A stretch of 20,047 bases of DNA from positions 1 through 20,047 of the IMG/VR virus record IMGVR_UViG_3300031565_000493. One strand, given 5' to 3'. Below, in pieces: positions 1 to 8,522 of this stretch (positions within the stretch are counted from its first letter, which is position 1; each line of letters begins with the position of its first letter). The DNA is from a virus. The notes beneath the pieces are model-generated. The model saw only the letters and a program-made list of their open reading frames with translations. It did not search any database and was not told the origin of the DNA. The translations under genes were made by a program, and so were the position numbers.

Positions 1-2337
1 GGTCCTCTTTCCAATATAGTTACAAAACAACGTTGGGGTGCCCATAGTCGAAATGTGTCTCTTGATTTTGCAGAAATGTCTGCACAGGCCTATGAGGGAC
101 TAATTGATTCTCCTCGTTTTCATATTTTCCAAGAAAAATTAGATTTAGCTAATGAGTTCAGAGTAGTTACTCTTGGGAATAAACCCATTTATTCTGCTTA
201 TCGTTGGGGTTCTCCATTTTTCCAAAAGGTTATTAATACTATTGGAAACTACCTACCAGCGGTAAAGCAATGGGCTAAAGAATCCCATTTCTTAGAAAGT
301 GCAATTCCCATAGAAGACAGTGCTCTCAGAGGTAGAGTAGAGGCTTTTGCAACTCGTGCAGCGAGTGCTCTTCCATATAAATTTGGAGCTTTTGATATTG
401 GTCTCACCAGAAGTGGTGAATTAAGTTTAATCGAAGCTCAACGTTATTTTGGAACTATCAAGAATCCTCTTGTTACTGAACGTGTTTTTGAAGCATTAAC
501 TGGCAAAACATCGAAGTTGGGAAAAGGAGCGATAGTTGGAGCGGCAGTCCTGGGGGCAGGTATTGCCTATGGTATATCTAACTTATTTTCTGGTAAAGAT
601 GATAACTATAATACTATTGAGGGCTTATCTCATAAAGGAATCGCCCAACATAAACGTAAACAACTGACAGATTTTGGTTCTGGATATGATAGAGCAAAGG
701 CTCTTGCTAAGATGGCTGTAGCCAGAAGATTTGGTAACTGGGTTATTGGAGGAACGGTAGAACAAACTGCTCGCGCTGGTCGACGTGGACTTTTTGCTAG
801 AGTTTCTGGATTTTTTAGAGAAAATAAGATATCAGTTTTACAACCTGGGTTTACTAGCATAGAGGCAAGTAAAGACATTTTAGAAAATACTGCTTTTTCT
901 CAACTACGTACAGAACTTACAGGAACAGGGAAAGCACGTATTGCACCAGTAGTTGGAATTCATAAACAAGGTATTCGAGAGATGATATCCTCTACTCTCG
1001 GTCGTCCTTTAACTACGCTAGAAAGAGAAAAGCTTGCGGTACCCTTTACTGTTTTTCATGAAACAGGGGAGGCTCAAAGTTTATTAAAAATTACTCAAAG
1101 AGAAGGAGTTTTTACTGAGCAGGCAGTAGGAAAAATTAGTTCCCGAGAAAGTATGATTACTGCTACTACTACAAGAGGAAAAGTTGCAGGACATCAAGGT
1201 TTTCTTCCAATTTTTAATGAGGGATATGCAGCGGCTCTTCATAGTAATGAAATGTTCACAATGGCTAAAAGCTATAGACTAGCTGAAGCTACTCGTGCAG
1301 TTGAAAATGCTTCTACTATTACACAGTTAAAAGAATCGGTTAACTATTTGAAAAAGACAGAACAGATATATGGAAATATAGAAAAGAAACTTATTCCAAG
1401 AATTGATGCAGTTCGTATTCCAAAACAAGGTGCCGCTATTAATCCTCTTGCTGGCGCTCTTCATCCTGGTGATCGGGGTATGGCTACACAAATTATTAGA
1501 GAAAAGACACCCTTTGGTTCTAAATTAGATAGAGTAAAAGTTTTTGCAGAAATGGCAGGTATGACTTTTGAAAAATTTACACAAAGTCCCAAATTTCTTT
1601 CACTTTTATCTGGATCTAAAGTTGTTAGAGAACTTGGTGCAGGTTCTTTTGGTAAAGCCTTTCTGAGAGAAACATCTATTGGTGGAGAGGCTTTTCAATT
1701 TGTTGAAAAAGTAGCACATGGAAAAGGTACTTTAAAAACTGCAGCAGAAACTGCCTTGGCTGGCGAGGCTGAAACTTTACAAAAATTAGCCGGGACTCCA
1801 GCGGCTCCATCTTTTTATGGATATGAAGCCAAAGGGAAAAGTTTTTTCTCTCGTTTGTTTGGAAAAAAACGATCCTCTCTTTATATGGAATATATTCCTG
1901 GAGAAGGGGCTGACAAAATATTTAAAAATAATCCTCTTGGAGATTCTTTACCTTTATCAGAAGAAGGTTCAAGAATGATAAAGGAAACAATAGCAACTGC
2001 CGCTGGAAGAGGAATCAAACATGCTGATATCGCTGGTAGAAATGTTATTTACAATTCACAGTCAAAAGAAGCTTTTTTAATTGACTGGGGCCTCATAGAA
2101 AGGGCAGCACCTACTCCAGAATGGACAACTCAAGCTATTAAAGAAAGTATGAAAGAAATGAAAAATTTAACCGCATTCACTGGAACGGCAAGTAGAGCTT
2201 CAGCTAAATTGACCAAATCAGCACAAGACCTTAGAATAGTTCAAGAAGAAGTGTGGAAAGGTGCTCATAGTGCCGGTAAACAACATGGTAGATTTGGAGT
2301 ACATTCGGTTCGTCAGCAGTCTAAACATGGAGGATAA
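1..2337 (+). CDS. Large phage protein with C-terminal protein-kinase-like domain (5' partial)
   Basis: The frame is open to base 1, so the gene starts outside the window; the GTG at 55 has no ribosome site and is not the start. Codons are counted from base 1. A Gly/Ala-rich hydrophobic stretch (about codons 176-198, GAAVLGAGIAYG) is membrane-like. Codons about 540-700 carry a compact protein-kinase pattern: glycine loop GAGSFGKAF (546-554), candidate ATP-binding Lys 570 in VEKV, hinge-like MEYIPGEG (629 onward), catalytic loop HADIAGRN (674-681, Asp 676 and Asn 681), and DWG in place of DFG (695-697). Only about 80 residues follow DWG, so the C-lobe is short, as in RIO/Bud32/WaaP-type kinases. 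The remaining long region is not recognised. The stop lies 6 bases before the next gene, whose ribosome site is inside this gene's end. The kinase fold is well supported by motifs; substrate and virion location are inference. Confidence 0.8.
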   Translation, partial: GPLSNIVTKQRWGAHSRNVSLDFAEMSAQAYEGLIDSPRFHIFQEKLDLANEFRVVTLGNKPIYSAYRWGSPFFQKVINTIGNYLPAVKQWAKESHFLESAIPIEDSALRGRVEAFATRAASALPYKFGAFDIGLTRSGELSLIEAQRYFGTIKNPLVTERVFEALTGKTSKLGKGAIVGAAVLGAGIAYGISNLFSGKDDNYNTIEGLSHKGIAQHKRKQLTDFGSGYDRAKALAKMAVARRFGNWVIGGTVEQTARAGRRGLFARVSGFFRENKISVLQPGFTSIEASKDILENTAFSQLRTELTGTGKARIAPVVGIHKQGIREMISSTLGRPLTTLEREKLAVPFTVFHETGEAQSLLKITQREGVFTEQAVGKISSRESMITATTTRGKVAGHQGFLPIFNEGYAAALHSNEMFTMAKSYRLAEATRAVENASTITQLKESVNYLKKTEQIYGNIEKKLIPRIDAVRIPKQGAAINPLAGALHPGDRGMATQIIREKTPFGSKLDRVKVFAEMAGMTFEKFTQSPKFLSLLSGSKVVRELGAGSFGKAFLRETSIGGEAFQFVEKVAHGKGTLKTAAETALAGEAETLQKLAGTPAAPSFYGYEAKGKSFFSRLFGKKRSSLYMEYIPGEGADKIFKNNPLGDSLPLSEEGSRMIKETIATAAGRGIKHADIAGRNVIYNSQSKEAFLIDWGLIERAAPTPEWTTQAIKESMKEMKNLTAFTGTASRASAKLTKSAQDLRIVQEEVWKGAHSAGKQHGRFGVHSVRQQSKHGG

Positions 2338-2343
2338 TATCTA

Positions 2344-2937
2344 ATGGCACTCACTAGTATGTGGAAAGGTTCAGGTGAGGCAGGTTTATCTTTAGGGAAA
2401 TTTCTGTTTGGTGGTAGTGTCCGACGTATTGGTGCCGGTGCAACTATTGGTGGTATAGTTGGCGGTATTAGAAATGAAGATAATTCCTCAACAGGTATGT
2501 TTCGTAGTATCGCTAGCGGTGCACTTGCTGGTGCAGGTATTGGCGCCCTAACTACACGTACTTCTCTTGATGTTGCAAAAGCGGCTGGGAAAAGAATTGC
2601 TAGTCAAGGTACCGCAGAATGGAGTTATCGAGCAGCAAAGGGAATCGGTCGTCACGGGTTCTCTGCTGCTGGAAAAGTCGGTCGTTTTGCTTGGAATCAT
2701 CCATATGCAACCACTGCTCTCGCAGGCGCGGGAATTGGAACTGTTGCCTTCGTGGGATCGGGTGTAGATAATAGTAGAATGAGTACCAATTCAATGTCTA
2801 GAATCGCCCAACAATCAGGTATCTCGTCTTCTGGATTTGAACCTGGAATGGGTGCAAGTGCTCGACAAGAAGAAAGACAAATGTTTATGGATAGTACCTT
2901 TGGTTTGACACAAGGTTTGCACAGAGGTAGACACTAG
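2344..2937 (+). CDS. Gly/Ala-rich membrane-like protein with glycine-zipper segments
   Basis: This 197-residue protein is not assigned to a named family. It has three small-residue-rich hydrophobic segments: GAGATIGGIVGGI near residues 31-43, SGALAGAGIGAL near 59-70, and TTALAGAGIGTVAFVG near 123-138. The repeated GxxxG spacing is typical of glycine zippers that pack or insert membrane helices. The first two segments are joined by a polar loop containing NEDNSS, which suggests a helical hairpin. The C-terminus is polar and ends in TQGLHRGRH. A GGAGG site at 2329-2333, inside the end of the kinase gene, lies 10 bases before the ATG and indicates co-translation. Role as a virion or ejected membrane protein is inference from composition and neighbours. 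Confidence 0.75.
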   Translation: MALTSMWKGSGEAGLSLGKFLFGGSVRRIGAGATIGGIVGGIRNEDNSSTGMFRSIASGALAGAGIGALTTRTSLDVAKAAGKRIASQGTAEWSYRAAKGIGRHGFSAAGKVGRFAWNHPYATTALAGAGIGTVAFVGSGVDNSRMSTNSMSRIAQQSGISSSGFEPGMGASARQEERQMFMDSTFGLTQGLHRGRH

Positions 2938-2947
2938 GAGAATGTAA

Positions 2948-3628
2948 ATGATAGGTCCACAGGAAACTTGGGGTCCGAACTTAGCTGGTACTGGTTGGAA
3001 TACTGGTTCTAATCGAGTTTGGGGATCTCTGCATCATCGTGTTCCTGGAATGGCTAGAGTGGGTAGTTCTGTGCGTTCCTATGCAGGAACCGCGATGCAC
3101 CAAGAAGCTATGAAATTTACCAAAGAGTCCTTTGGTATTGGAAAGGGACTAAGTCCACTTGGCAAATGGATGGGTCGCGGATTCGTCGGATTGTCTGCTA
3201 TCCAAGGATATCACGATGCCAAGAAGCAGGGCAAGAGTGGTGCTTGGGGTGCAACCAAAGGTGTTGCTCAATACGCCGCAATGAACTATGGATTTAAAGT
3301 AGCTACCAGGGCTCTTGGACTAGGTAGTACTGCTGGAGCTATTACTGCTGGTGTGGCTGTTGCGGGTTTAGCTCAAGTTGGAATGTTGACTCATATGGCT
3401 CAATCTGCTCAAGGTGGTGGATTAGGTCAGTTCTTAGCACGTCCTGCGGTCTACCAACATATGCGACAACGTGCTATGCTAGAGATGGGTCGTCCTGCCG
3501 TAGATCAGTTTGGGACTGCTGCAACAATGAGGCAAAGAAGTTTGGCAGCTATTCAAGATTCTAAATTAAATGGTAGAGTTGCTCTTGGAAATGAGGCGAC
3601 TCTTCTCTATCGTCCATATTTTAGGTAG
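2948..3628 (+). CDS. Hypothetical protein with Gly/Ala-rich hydrophobic segment
   Basis: This 226-residue protein has an N-terminal half rich in Gly, Trp, His and Arg, then a hydrophobic Ala/Gly segment near residues 125-150 (GSTAGAITAGVAVAGLAQVG). The C-terminal tail is basic and polar, with RQRSLAAIQDSKLNGR close to the end, a likely amphipathic helix. I do not recognise a named family. An AGGAG site overlapping the upstream TAG stop (2936-2940) precedes the ATG by 7 bases. It belongs to the same tight run as the kinase protein and the two other Gly-rich proteins, so a shared function in the virion or at the host membrane is plausible but not shown. Confidence 0.72.
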   Translation: MIGPQETWGPNLAGTGWNTGSNRVWGSLHHRVPGMARVGSSVRSYAGTAMHQEAMKFTKESFGIGKGLSPLGKWMGRGFVGLSAIQGYHDAKKQGKSGAWGATKGVAQYAAMNYGFKVATRALGLGSTAGAITAGVAVAGLAQVGMLTHMAQSAQGGGLGQFLARPAVYQHMRQRAMLEMGRPAVDQFGTAATMRQRSLAAIQDSKLNGRVALGNEATLLYRPYFR

Positions 3629-3639
3629 GAGGGATTATA

Positions 3640-4089
3640 ATGGTACGGGCACGGCCACCATCTCATTTAATTGGCGGGGGATTTAGTTGGGTTGCTGATA
3701 AACTATTACTTGCTGGCGCAGCTAGGTCTGGATCTACTTTAGGTTCCATATTCGGTCGAACAGGCGTTGCTGCTGCTGGTGCTGCGACAATGAATCCTTA
3801 TGCTAGAAGTGCTGCTTTAGGTGCTGGTGTTGGTGGAATGTATGGTGCCTTCTCAGATAATACAAGTATACTTGGTGGTGCTACTACTGGAGCGGCACTT
3901 GGATATGGTGGAAGGGTAGGTTGGCAAGCTGGTGGAATTGCTAGAAGGATGGGTGGCCTTACTAGTGGTAAGGCTTGGACCGCCATGGGAAAATATACTA
4001 AAGGACATATTGATAACACTCTTACTCGTGCATATAATCCGATTAGAAATCTCAAAGGATATGTCCCAAGAATAGCCCCGACTGGATAA
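3640..4089 (+). CDS. Small Gly/Ala-rich membrane-like protein
   Basis: This 149-residue protein is dominated by small residues. Its core has two glycine-zipper-like stretches (SAALGAGVGGMYGAF near residues 52-66 and GGATTGAALGYGG near 73-85) joined by the polar loop SDNTSIL. That layout resembles the first two segments of the gene at 2344, whose loop contains EDNSS, so the two may be distant paralogues. The C-terminal third is basic. A strong AGGAGGG site (3627-3633) overlaps the previous stop and precedes the ATG by 6 bases. It is the last gene before the terminase. Function unknown; membrane insertion or internal virion role is inference. Confidence 0.7.
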   Translation: MVRARPPSHLIGGGFSWVADKLLLAGAARSGSTLGSIFGRTGVAAAGAATMNPYARSAALGAGVGGMYGAFSDNTSILGGATTGAALGYGGRVGWQAGGIARRMGGLTSGKAWTAMGKYTKGHIDNTLTRAYNPIRNLKGYVPRIAPTG

Positions 4090-4094
4090 GGTGT

Positions 4095-6056
4095 ATGTCA
4101 ATAAATCTCAATCAATGTTCTGGTATCTGTCACAATTGTATTAAAGGCTATATAGGTAAACACAGAATTCAAAGGGGTCAGAATAAGACCTTTGAAGTCG
4201 AGTGTGATGGGATTCCTCTAAAGTATATACCAGATAGTATTCTTGCTTCTCTTGGTGGAGACACCTCCTCAATTACCGCAATGTTAAATCCAGTAACTTG
4301 GGCCAACAAGTATCTAGATTGGCATTGTATCGATCCTGATGGAGAAATTTGGAAACGAAAAACGGCCGAAGGTACTCTTCCTTCTGAATCTAGACCATAT
4401 GATCCCGTTTTAGCAAAACAGGGAAAGTCTATTTTTCATCGTCCATATCAAGCCGAAATGTTAACCTGTTCAAGTCGAAGAAAGATCTTTAGAATAGGAC
4501 GACAGGCAGGCAAGACGGAGGTGCTGTGTATTGCTATTTTGTATGCTTTGTGGACAAAAGAGAAATTTAAAATTGTTCTAATTGCTCCATATCAGTCCCA
4601 AATAGAAATGATTTTTAAAAGATTGTCAGATTCAATTCAGGGCAATCCCATGTTAAATAACTCTATTGCCCACAGTGTAAAGGCTCCTAGTTACAGGATA
4701 GAGTTAAATAATGGAAGTCAAATTGTAGGATTTACAGCAGGTACTCGATCAGGACAAGATGCTGGGGCTGCTCGTGGTCAACCAGCAAACATGTTAGTTT
4801 TTGATGAGGCAGATTATCTTTCTCCAAATGATATTGGAGCTACTCTTGCTACAATTGTTAACTCTCCAACTGCTACTGTATGGATGTCATCAACACCCAC
4901 TGGTCGTCGTGAGAAATTTTATGAAACCTGTCACAATCCGCTCTATAAGGAATTCTATTTTCCTTCTCAAGTAAACCCAAACTGGGGAGAATCTGAAGAA
5001 AAATATTACAGATCAGAATATACGGAAGAACAATATCGTCATGAAATTCTTGCTGAATTTGGTGAGCAGGAAGAAGGGGTCTACCAAGTTAAGTATGTTG
5101 AGGCAGCCCAAGCAAACTATACCTACGAACAAATGAAACCGATTCGTTCTTGGACCTATATGGTAGGTGTAGACTGGAACGATGTTAAAATAGGTACAAC
5201 TATAGCAGTAGTGGGATACAATCCTCAAGATAGTAAATTTAGAATAGTGGATAAGTATACTATTTCTAAGGGGGAACGTACTCAATTAAGTGCTTGTAAT
5301 AAAATAGCCGAGATTAATAGACTATGGTTTCCAGAATATATTTATGTAGATGAAGGTTTTGGAGCGACCCAGGTCGAGGTTCTTCATGAATTTGGGGCTC
5401 GTGCAGTTCAATCTCAGGGAGCCAATTCTCCAGATGCTAGATTGCGACAAATTGTAAAGGCTTATGGTTTTGGTAGAAGTATAGAAATTCATGATCTTTT
5501 TACTAAACAAATTATAAAAAAACCAGCTAAACCTTTCTTAGTAGAAAACTCTGTTCGTAGATTTGAAAGTTTGCAGATTCAATATCCTAAATCTGATAAA
5601 CATTATACGGAACAGTTACTTGGTTATACTATCCAGCGTGTTTCAATGACAGGTGCTCCAGTTTATCAAGCTAGCGAACGAGCGGGAGATCACTTCCTGG
5701 ATGCAGTAAATCTTGCCCTTGTGGCTTTCATATTGGAAAAAACTGCTTATGGTAAACCTACTTATAGTTGCGAAATTGCTATAGCTGGGAAATTTGGTGA
5801 TCCAGAGGGACCTAGTTTAAAAAATGATGTTGCAGAAAGAGTTTCTAAAAACCACTCTTTAAATAGAACTAGTTTTATAAGAGGAGAAGAAAACATTATT
5901 TCATCTGCCTCTCAGTTGCCAGCTAACAATACTAATAAAACACAGGTTCTTCCTTTGTGGTCTTGGCCAGGATGGTCTAGAGATTTACCAGCACCACAAT
6001 CAAAGAGTCACAATAATCGTACTAGACAATTTCGCCCCCGCCGTGTTAAGTTCTAA
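4095..6056 (+). CDS. terL: Terminase large subunit (packaging ATPase and nuclease)
   Basis: This 653-residue protein is the motor that pumps DNA into the prohead and cuts it. The ATPase domain has Walker A GRQAGKT (135-141), Walker B VFDEAD (235-240) and coupling motif SSTPTG (265-270). The RNase-H-like nuclease domain has acidic residues in GVDWND (Asp 360), YVDEG (Asp 419) and DHFLDAV (Asp 532, Asp 536). An N-terminal extension of over 100 residues carries a Cys cluster, C8-x3-C12-x2-C15 and C37, which could bind zinc and is not a usual part of the family. A basic tail ending in RPRRVKF follows the nuclease. The ribosome site is weak (AAGG at 4088-4091), 5 bases after the upstream stop, which suggests translational coupling. 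No small terminase subunit is recognisable in the window. Confidence 0.95.
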   Translation: MSINLNQCSGICHNCIKGYIGKHRIQRGQNKTFEVECDGIPLKYIPDSILASLGGDTSSITAMLNPVTWANKYLDWHCIDPDGEIWKRKTAEGTLPSESRPYDPVLAKQGKSIFHRPYQAEMLTCSSRRKIFRIGRQAGKTEVLCIAILYALWTKEKFKIVLIAPYQSQIEMIFKRLSDSIQGNPMLNNSIAHSVKAPSYRIELNNGSQIVGFTAGTRSGQDAGAARGQPANMLVFDEADYLSPNDIGATLATIVNSPTATVWMSSTPTGRREKFYETCHNPLYKEFYFPSQVNPNWGESEEKYYRSEYTEEQYRHEILAEFGEQEEGVYQVKYVEAAQANYTYEQMKPIRSWTYMVGVDWNDVKIGTTIAVVGYNPQDSKFRIVDKYTISKGERTQLSACNKIAEINRLWFPEYIYVDEGFGATQVEVLHEFGARAVQSQGANSPDARLRQIVKAYGFGRSIEIHDLFTKQIIKKPAKPFLVENSVRRFESLQIQYPKSDKHYTEQLLGYTIQRVSMTGAPVYQASERAGDHFLDAVNLALVAFILEKTAYGKPTYSCEIAIAGKFGDPEGPSLKNDVAERVSKNHSLNRTSFIRGEENIISSASQLPANNTNKTQVLPLWSWPGWSRDLPAPQSKSHNNRTRQFRPRRVKF

Positions 6057-6068
6057 TTGGAGATTATT

Positions 6069-6506
6069 ATGGGCTTAGGATTATATCGTCAACCAGATAT
6101 CAATACTACTTTTAGTGAAACTTCGCCCTTTACTGTCACATTAGATGGCAAGGTTGGTGGATCTATAGAGAAATGTATTTATCTTAGAAATAACGATACT
6201 ACTAAATGGTATAGTTCTATCCAAGTATCCCTTGTGGACGATTCGGGTAATGATATTACTAATGGGACACGTTCCGGTTGGGAATGGAAATTAAAAGAAA
6301 GTAATTTACTTCCAATGGTAGACGAGTGGGATGAGGTTGCTCCCGGCAATACTATCTCTTTGGGTTCTGATTTGGGATCTTCTACAAAAGCTGACACAGT
6401 AACTTTTTTATCTATTTGGGTTAAAATAATGATTCCTGGCAATCAGAGAATACAGGTTATCGATAATGTGGTATTTAATATTACTGCTACGGAGTCTCTA
6501 ATTTAA
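6069..6506 (+). CDS. Small beta-rich hypothetical structural protein
   Basis: I place the start at ATG 6069, because GGAG at 6059-6062 is spaced 6 bases from it; the in-frame TTG at 6057 has no such site. The product is 145 residues with alternating polar/hydrophobic strands, such as SSIQVSLVDDSG and VFNITATESLI, and no long helices, which suggests a single beta-sandwich domain. No cysteine pairs or catalytic motifs are evident. It lies directly after the terminase gene and abuts the next gene. A minor virion protein is the likeliest role, by position only. Confidence 0.7.
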   Translation: MGLGLYRQPDINTTFSETSPFTVTLDGKVGGSIEKCIYLRNNDTTKWYSSIQVSLVDDSGNDITNGTRSGWEWKLKESNLLPMVDEWDEVAPGNTISLGSDLGSSTKADTVTFLSIWVKIMIPGNQRIQVIDNVVFNITATESLI

Positions 6507-7088
6507 ATGGCTAAGAAATCTAATGATATAAGTTTTGAACAGGATGATTTTATCCTTAACTATAGACCTCAAATCTCTTTTATTGAACCTGCTCAGGAAA
6601 CTAGTGACTTTATTCCAGAGCCAGAAGAAATTCTAACAGATGACATTAAAAATCAGACAGATGAACTTGTTGCTGGACTGCACACAGCAAATGCATTAGT
6701 GAAAGCAACACAACAAAGAATTGATAATAGAGTTCAATCTCTTGGTGGTGTAGTTGTTAAATTAGACCCAATAAAAGACCATACCATAATAGCCGCTATG
6801 AAACGGCGTTTTCCCAACAAGGAAGACCCAACACAAATTACATATGATGATTATAAATCTGTTTTGGGGTGTGTGCGAGACAATGCTATCTCTCCTCCCA
6901 GTATATCGGTAGAAGATATCCGTGATGCCGCGCAAGATCCATATAGAATGGATTTTGGTAGTTTGGCAACATCTTCTGCAATGGAAACAATCACTCCAAT
7001 TGATTTGGAAGAATATCAAAAAAATGCAGTGTTAGCGATTTTTTCTATGATGTTACCTTTGTTAAAGAATCTTTTAAATCCTTTTTAG
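6507..7088 (+). CDS. Hypothetical protein with C-terminal hydrophobic helix
   Basis: This 193-residue protein is not recognised. The N-terminal 60 residues are acidic and low in order (EPEEILTDD). A helical region follows near residues 50-75, then a charged alpha/beta section, and the protein ends in a hydrophobic helix, VLAIFSMMLPLLKNLLNPF, which could anchor it in a membrane or pack against a partner. The ATG directly abuts the stop of the previous gene; GGAG at 6491-6494 is about 12 bases upstream, so coupling to the upstream gene is likely. The following long hydrophobic protein may be its partner, but only adjacency supports that. Confidence 0.65.
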   Translation: MAKKSNDISFEQDDFILNYRPQISFIEPAQETSDFIPEPEEILTDDIKNQTDELVAGLHTANALVKATQQRIDNRVQSLGGVVVKLDPIKDHTIIAAMKRRFPNKEDPTQITYDDYKSVLGCVRDNAISPPSISVEDIRDAAQDPYRMDFGSLATSSAMETITPIDLEEYQKNAVLAIFSMMLPLLKNLLNPF

Positions 7089-7097
7089 GATTAAAAT

Positions 7098-8522
7098 ATG
7101 AATAAGAATGTTAAGCCAAAATTTGATTATTCCAATATTGATATTAATAATATCGATCCTGATAAGTTAAGTATTGGTGCCCCTCTTCAGGATTGTTCTG
7201 TTATAGCCAATGCTTTTGAGCGTGGTGCTCATGTCATTCCTACTGAGGCTGCCATATTTGCCACCATCTCTAGAACTCTACAGAATCATCAACAATTAAC
7301 TAATTCTCTTATTACAAGTATGTCTTCCTATTCAGTTACGCCAGTGACAACTGCCACTAGTCAGGCTGCTGCTTTTGGTAGTCAAGTTGATAGTGGTGTT
7401 GCTGCGACCACAGATAGTGGTGCTCAGGCGTTTACTCTTGGAATACAAAAATCTGTTTTGAGTGAAGGCGCAGGAAAAAAACTATTGGATACACTTCGTA
7501 ATTGTATTCCATGTGATATAAGATTAATGGCGTTACTGGAACTACATCCAAATTTAGATCTTTTGGGTGGTTTAAATAAATATTTAAAAGATTTACTATC
7601 TACACTCGATTTAACCATAGATTTACTCAATAATACCGATTCTTTTGGTGATTTGTGTTCTCTTCTCAATAGTTTATCTTTTATGTGTGTTCCAGACCTA
7701 CAGAGAATTATTGCCACTCTAATGTCCTTGTTTATGTTGGATGCAATTCAGTTAGATGATCTCATGGGTCTTTTACAGGGACTTATCGCGCCAATGTTCG
7801 CGCCCATTCTATTTACAATAACATCTCTTTTGGACCAGTTTGTAGCTCTTGTTACCAATCCTCTAACGTGTGTATTTAATTCAATTAACGTTCAATTGAT
7901 AACTAGAGGTGCGGGAATTCCTGCATATTCAACCAACAGTGGACCTCCTAGTCAACAGCAATTAAATAGTTCACTAAGTCAATTAGCCTCCCAATTGCAG
8001 GAGGCTACTTCTAGGATTCAGGGTAAATTAGACTTTTATGTAAAACAAGTTAAGGCATTAACAGGAGAAATGGGTAGTAATGATACGGCCTATCTTCGTT
8101 CAAAAATGAAATTATTACAGATAGTTCGTATGATTGTTTTTATTAAGGCTATTATTACCGCAATGATGAAAGGTCACGCTGCGTGTTCTGATTCTGGGAA
8201 ATCTCCAGAACTATCAGAACTTGATAATTTCTTCCAAAATTTCTTGTCTCCCAATAGTCCATTTGATATTTGGATAGATGACAATAGTCAAATACACTTG
8301 GATGAGAAAATCCCAAATAGAGACAAGGTCTTGCCTGATGGCCAAAATGTGATTCAATTTGAGGGGAAACCTTTAATAGACCCGACATTAGTACCAACAG
8401 TAGAAAAGATAATTTCTGGTCTTTCTCAATCTGTTCGCACAGTATCTCCATGCAAACTTGAAGCAAGTGTGGAGGATATGGAAAAGGTTAATCAAGGCAT
8501 TAAGGAACTTAACCAACTATGA
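7098..8522 (+). CDS. Long hydrophobic hypothetical protein between terminase and portal
   Basis: This 474-residue protein is not recognised. After a polar N-terminus and a Ser/Thr/Ala-rich stretch (about 70-115), it has a long Leu-rich, helical and hydrophobic core at about 140-268, which includes LMALLELH, SLLNSLSFM and PMFAPILFTITSLL. It has scattered cysteines, including CIPC at 136-139 and further Cys at 187, 197 and 258. A Gln/Ser-rich amphipathic helix follows near 288-325, then a second hydrophobic helix near 338-360 (IVRMIVFIKAIITAMM). The ribosome site TAGGA overlaps the previous stop, 7 bases before ATG. Its stop overlaps the portal start (ATGA), so the two are translationally coupled. 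It might be a virion membrane-active or internal protein; this is inference. Confidence 0.68.
   Translation: MNKNVKPKFDYSNIDINNIDPDKLSIGAPLQDCSVIANAFERGAHVIPTEAAIFATISRTLQNHQQLTNSLITSMSSYSVTPVTTATSQAAAFGSQVDSGVAATTDSGAQAFTLGIQKSVLSEGAGKKLLDTLRNCIPCDIRLMALLELHPNLDLLGGLNKYLKDLLSTLDLTIDLLNNTDSFGDLCSLLNSLSFMCVPDLQRIIATLMSLFMLDAIQLDDLMGLLQGLIAPMFAPILFTITSLLDQFVALVTNPLTCVFNSINVQLITRGAGIPAYSTNSGPPSQQQLNSSLSQLASQLQEATSRIQGKLDFYVKQVKALTGEMGSNDTAYLRSKMKLLQIVRMIVFIKAIITAMMKGHAACSDSGKSPELSELDNFFQNFLSPNSPFDIWIDDNSQIHLDEKIPNRDKVLPDGQNVIQFEGKPLIDPTLVPTVEKIISGLSQSVRTVSPCKLEASVEDMEKVNQGIKELNQL

Noticed and set aside
55-57. GTG as start of the first gene
   Set aside because: The frame is open to base 1 and there is no ribosome site before it; the gene is cut by the window edge.
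2567-2767. Alternative-frame small gene within the Gly-rich gene at 2344
   Set aside because: No ribosome site and atypical composition; a frame shadow.
3798-4101. Two overlapping minus-strand frames opposite the Gly-rich gene and terminase start
   Set aside because: Low-complexity shadows of the Gly/Ala-rich plus-strand gene, with no ribosome site or plausible protein composition.
6057-6059. TTG start for the small protein after terminase
   Set aside because: ATG 6069 has GGAG at proper spacing; the TTG overlaps that site.
8155-8466. Minus-strand frame of 103 codons
   Set aside because: Lies fully opposite a well-supported plus-strand gene and has no independent support.
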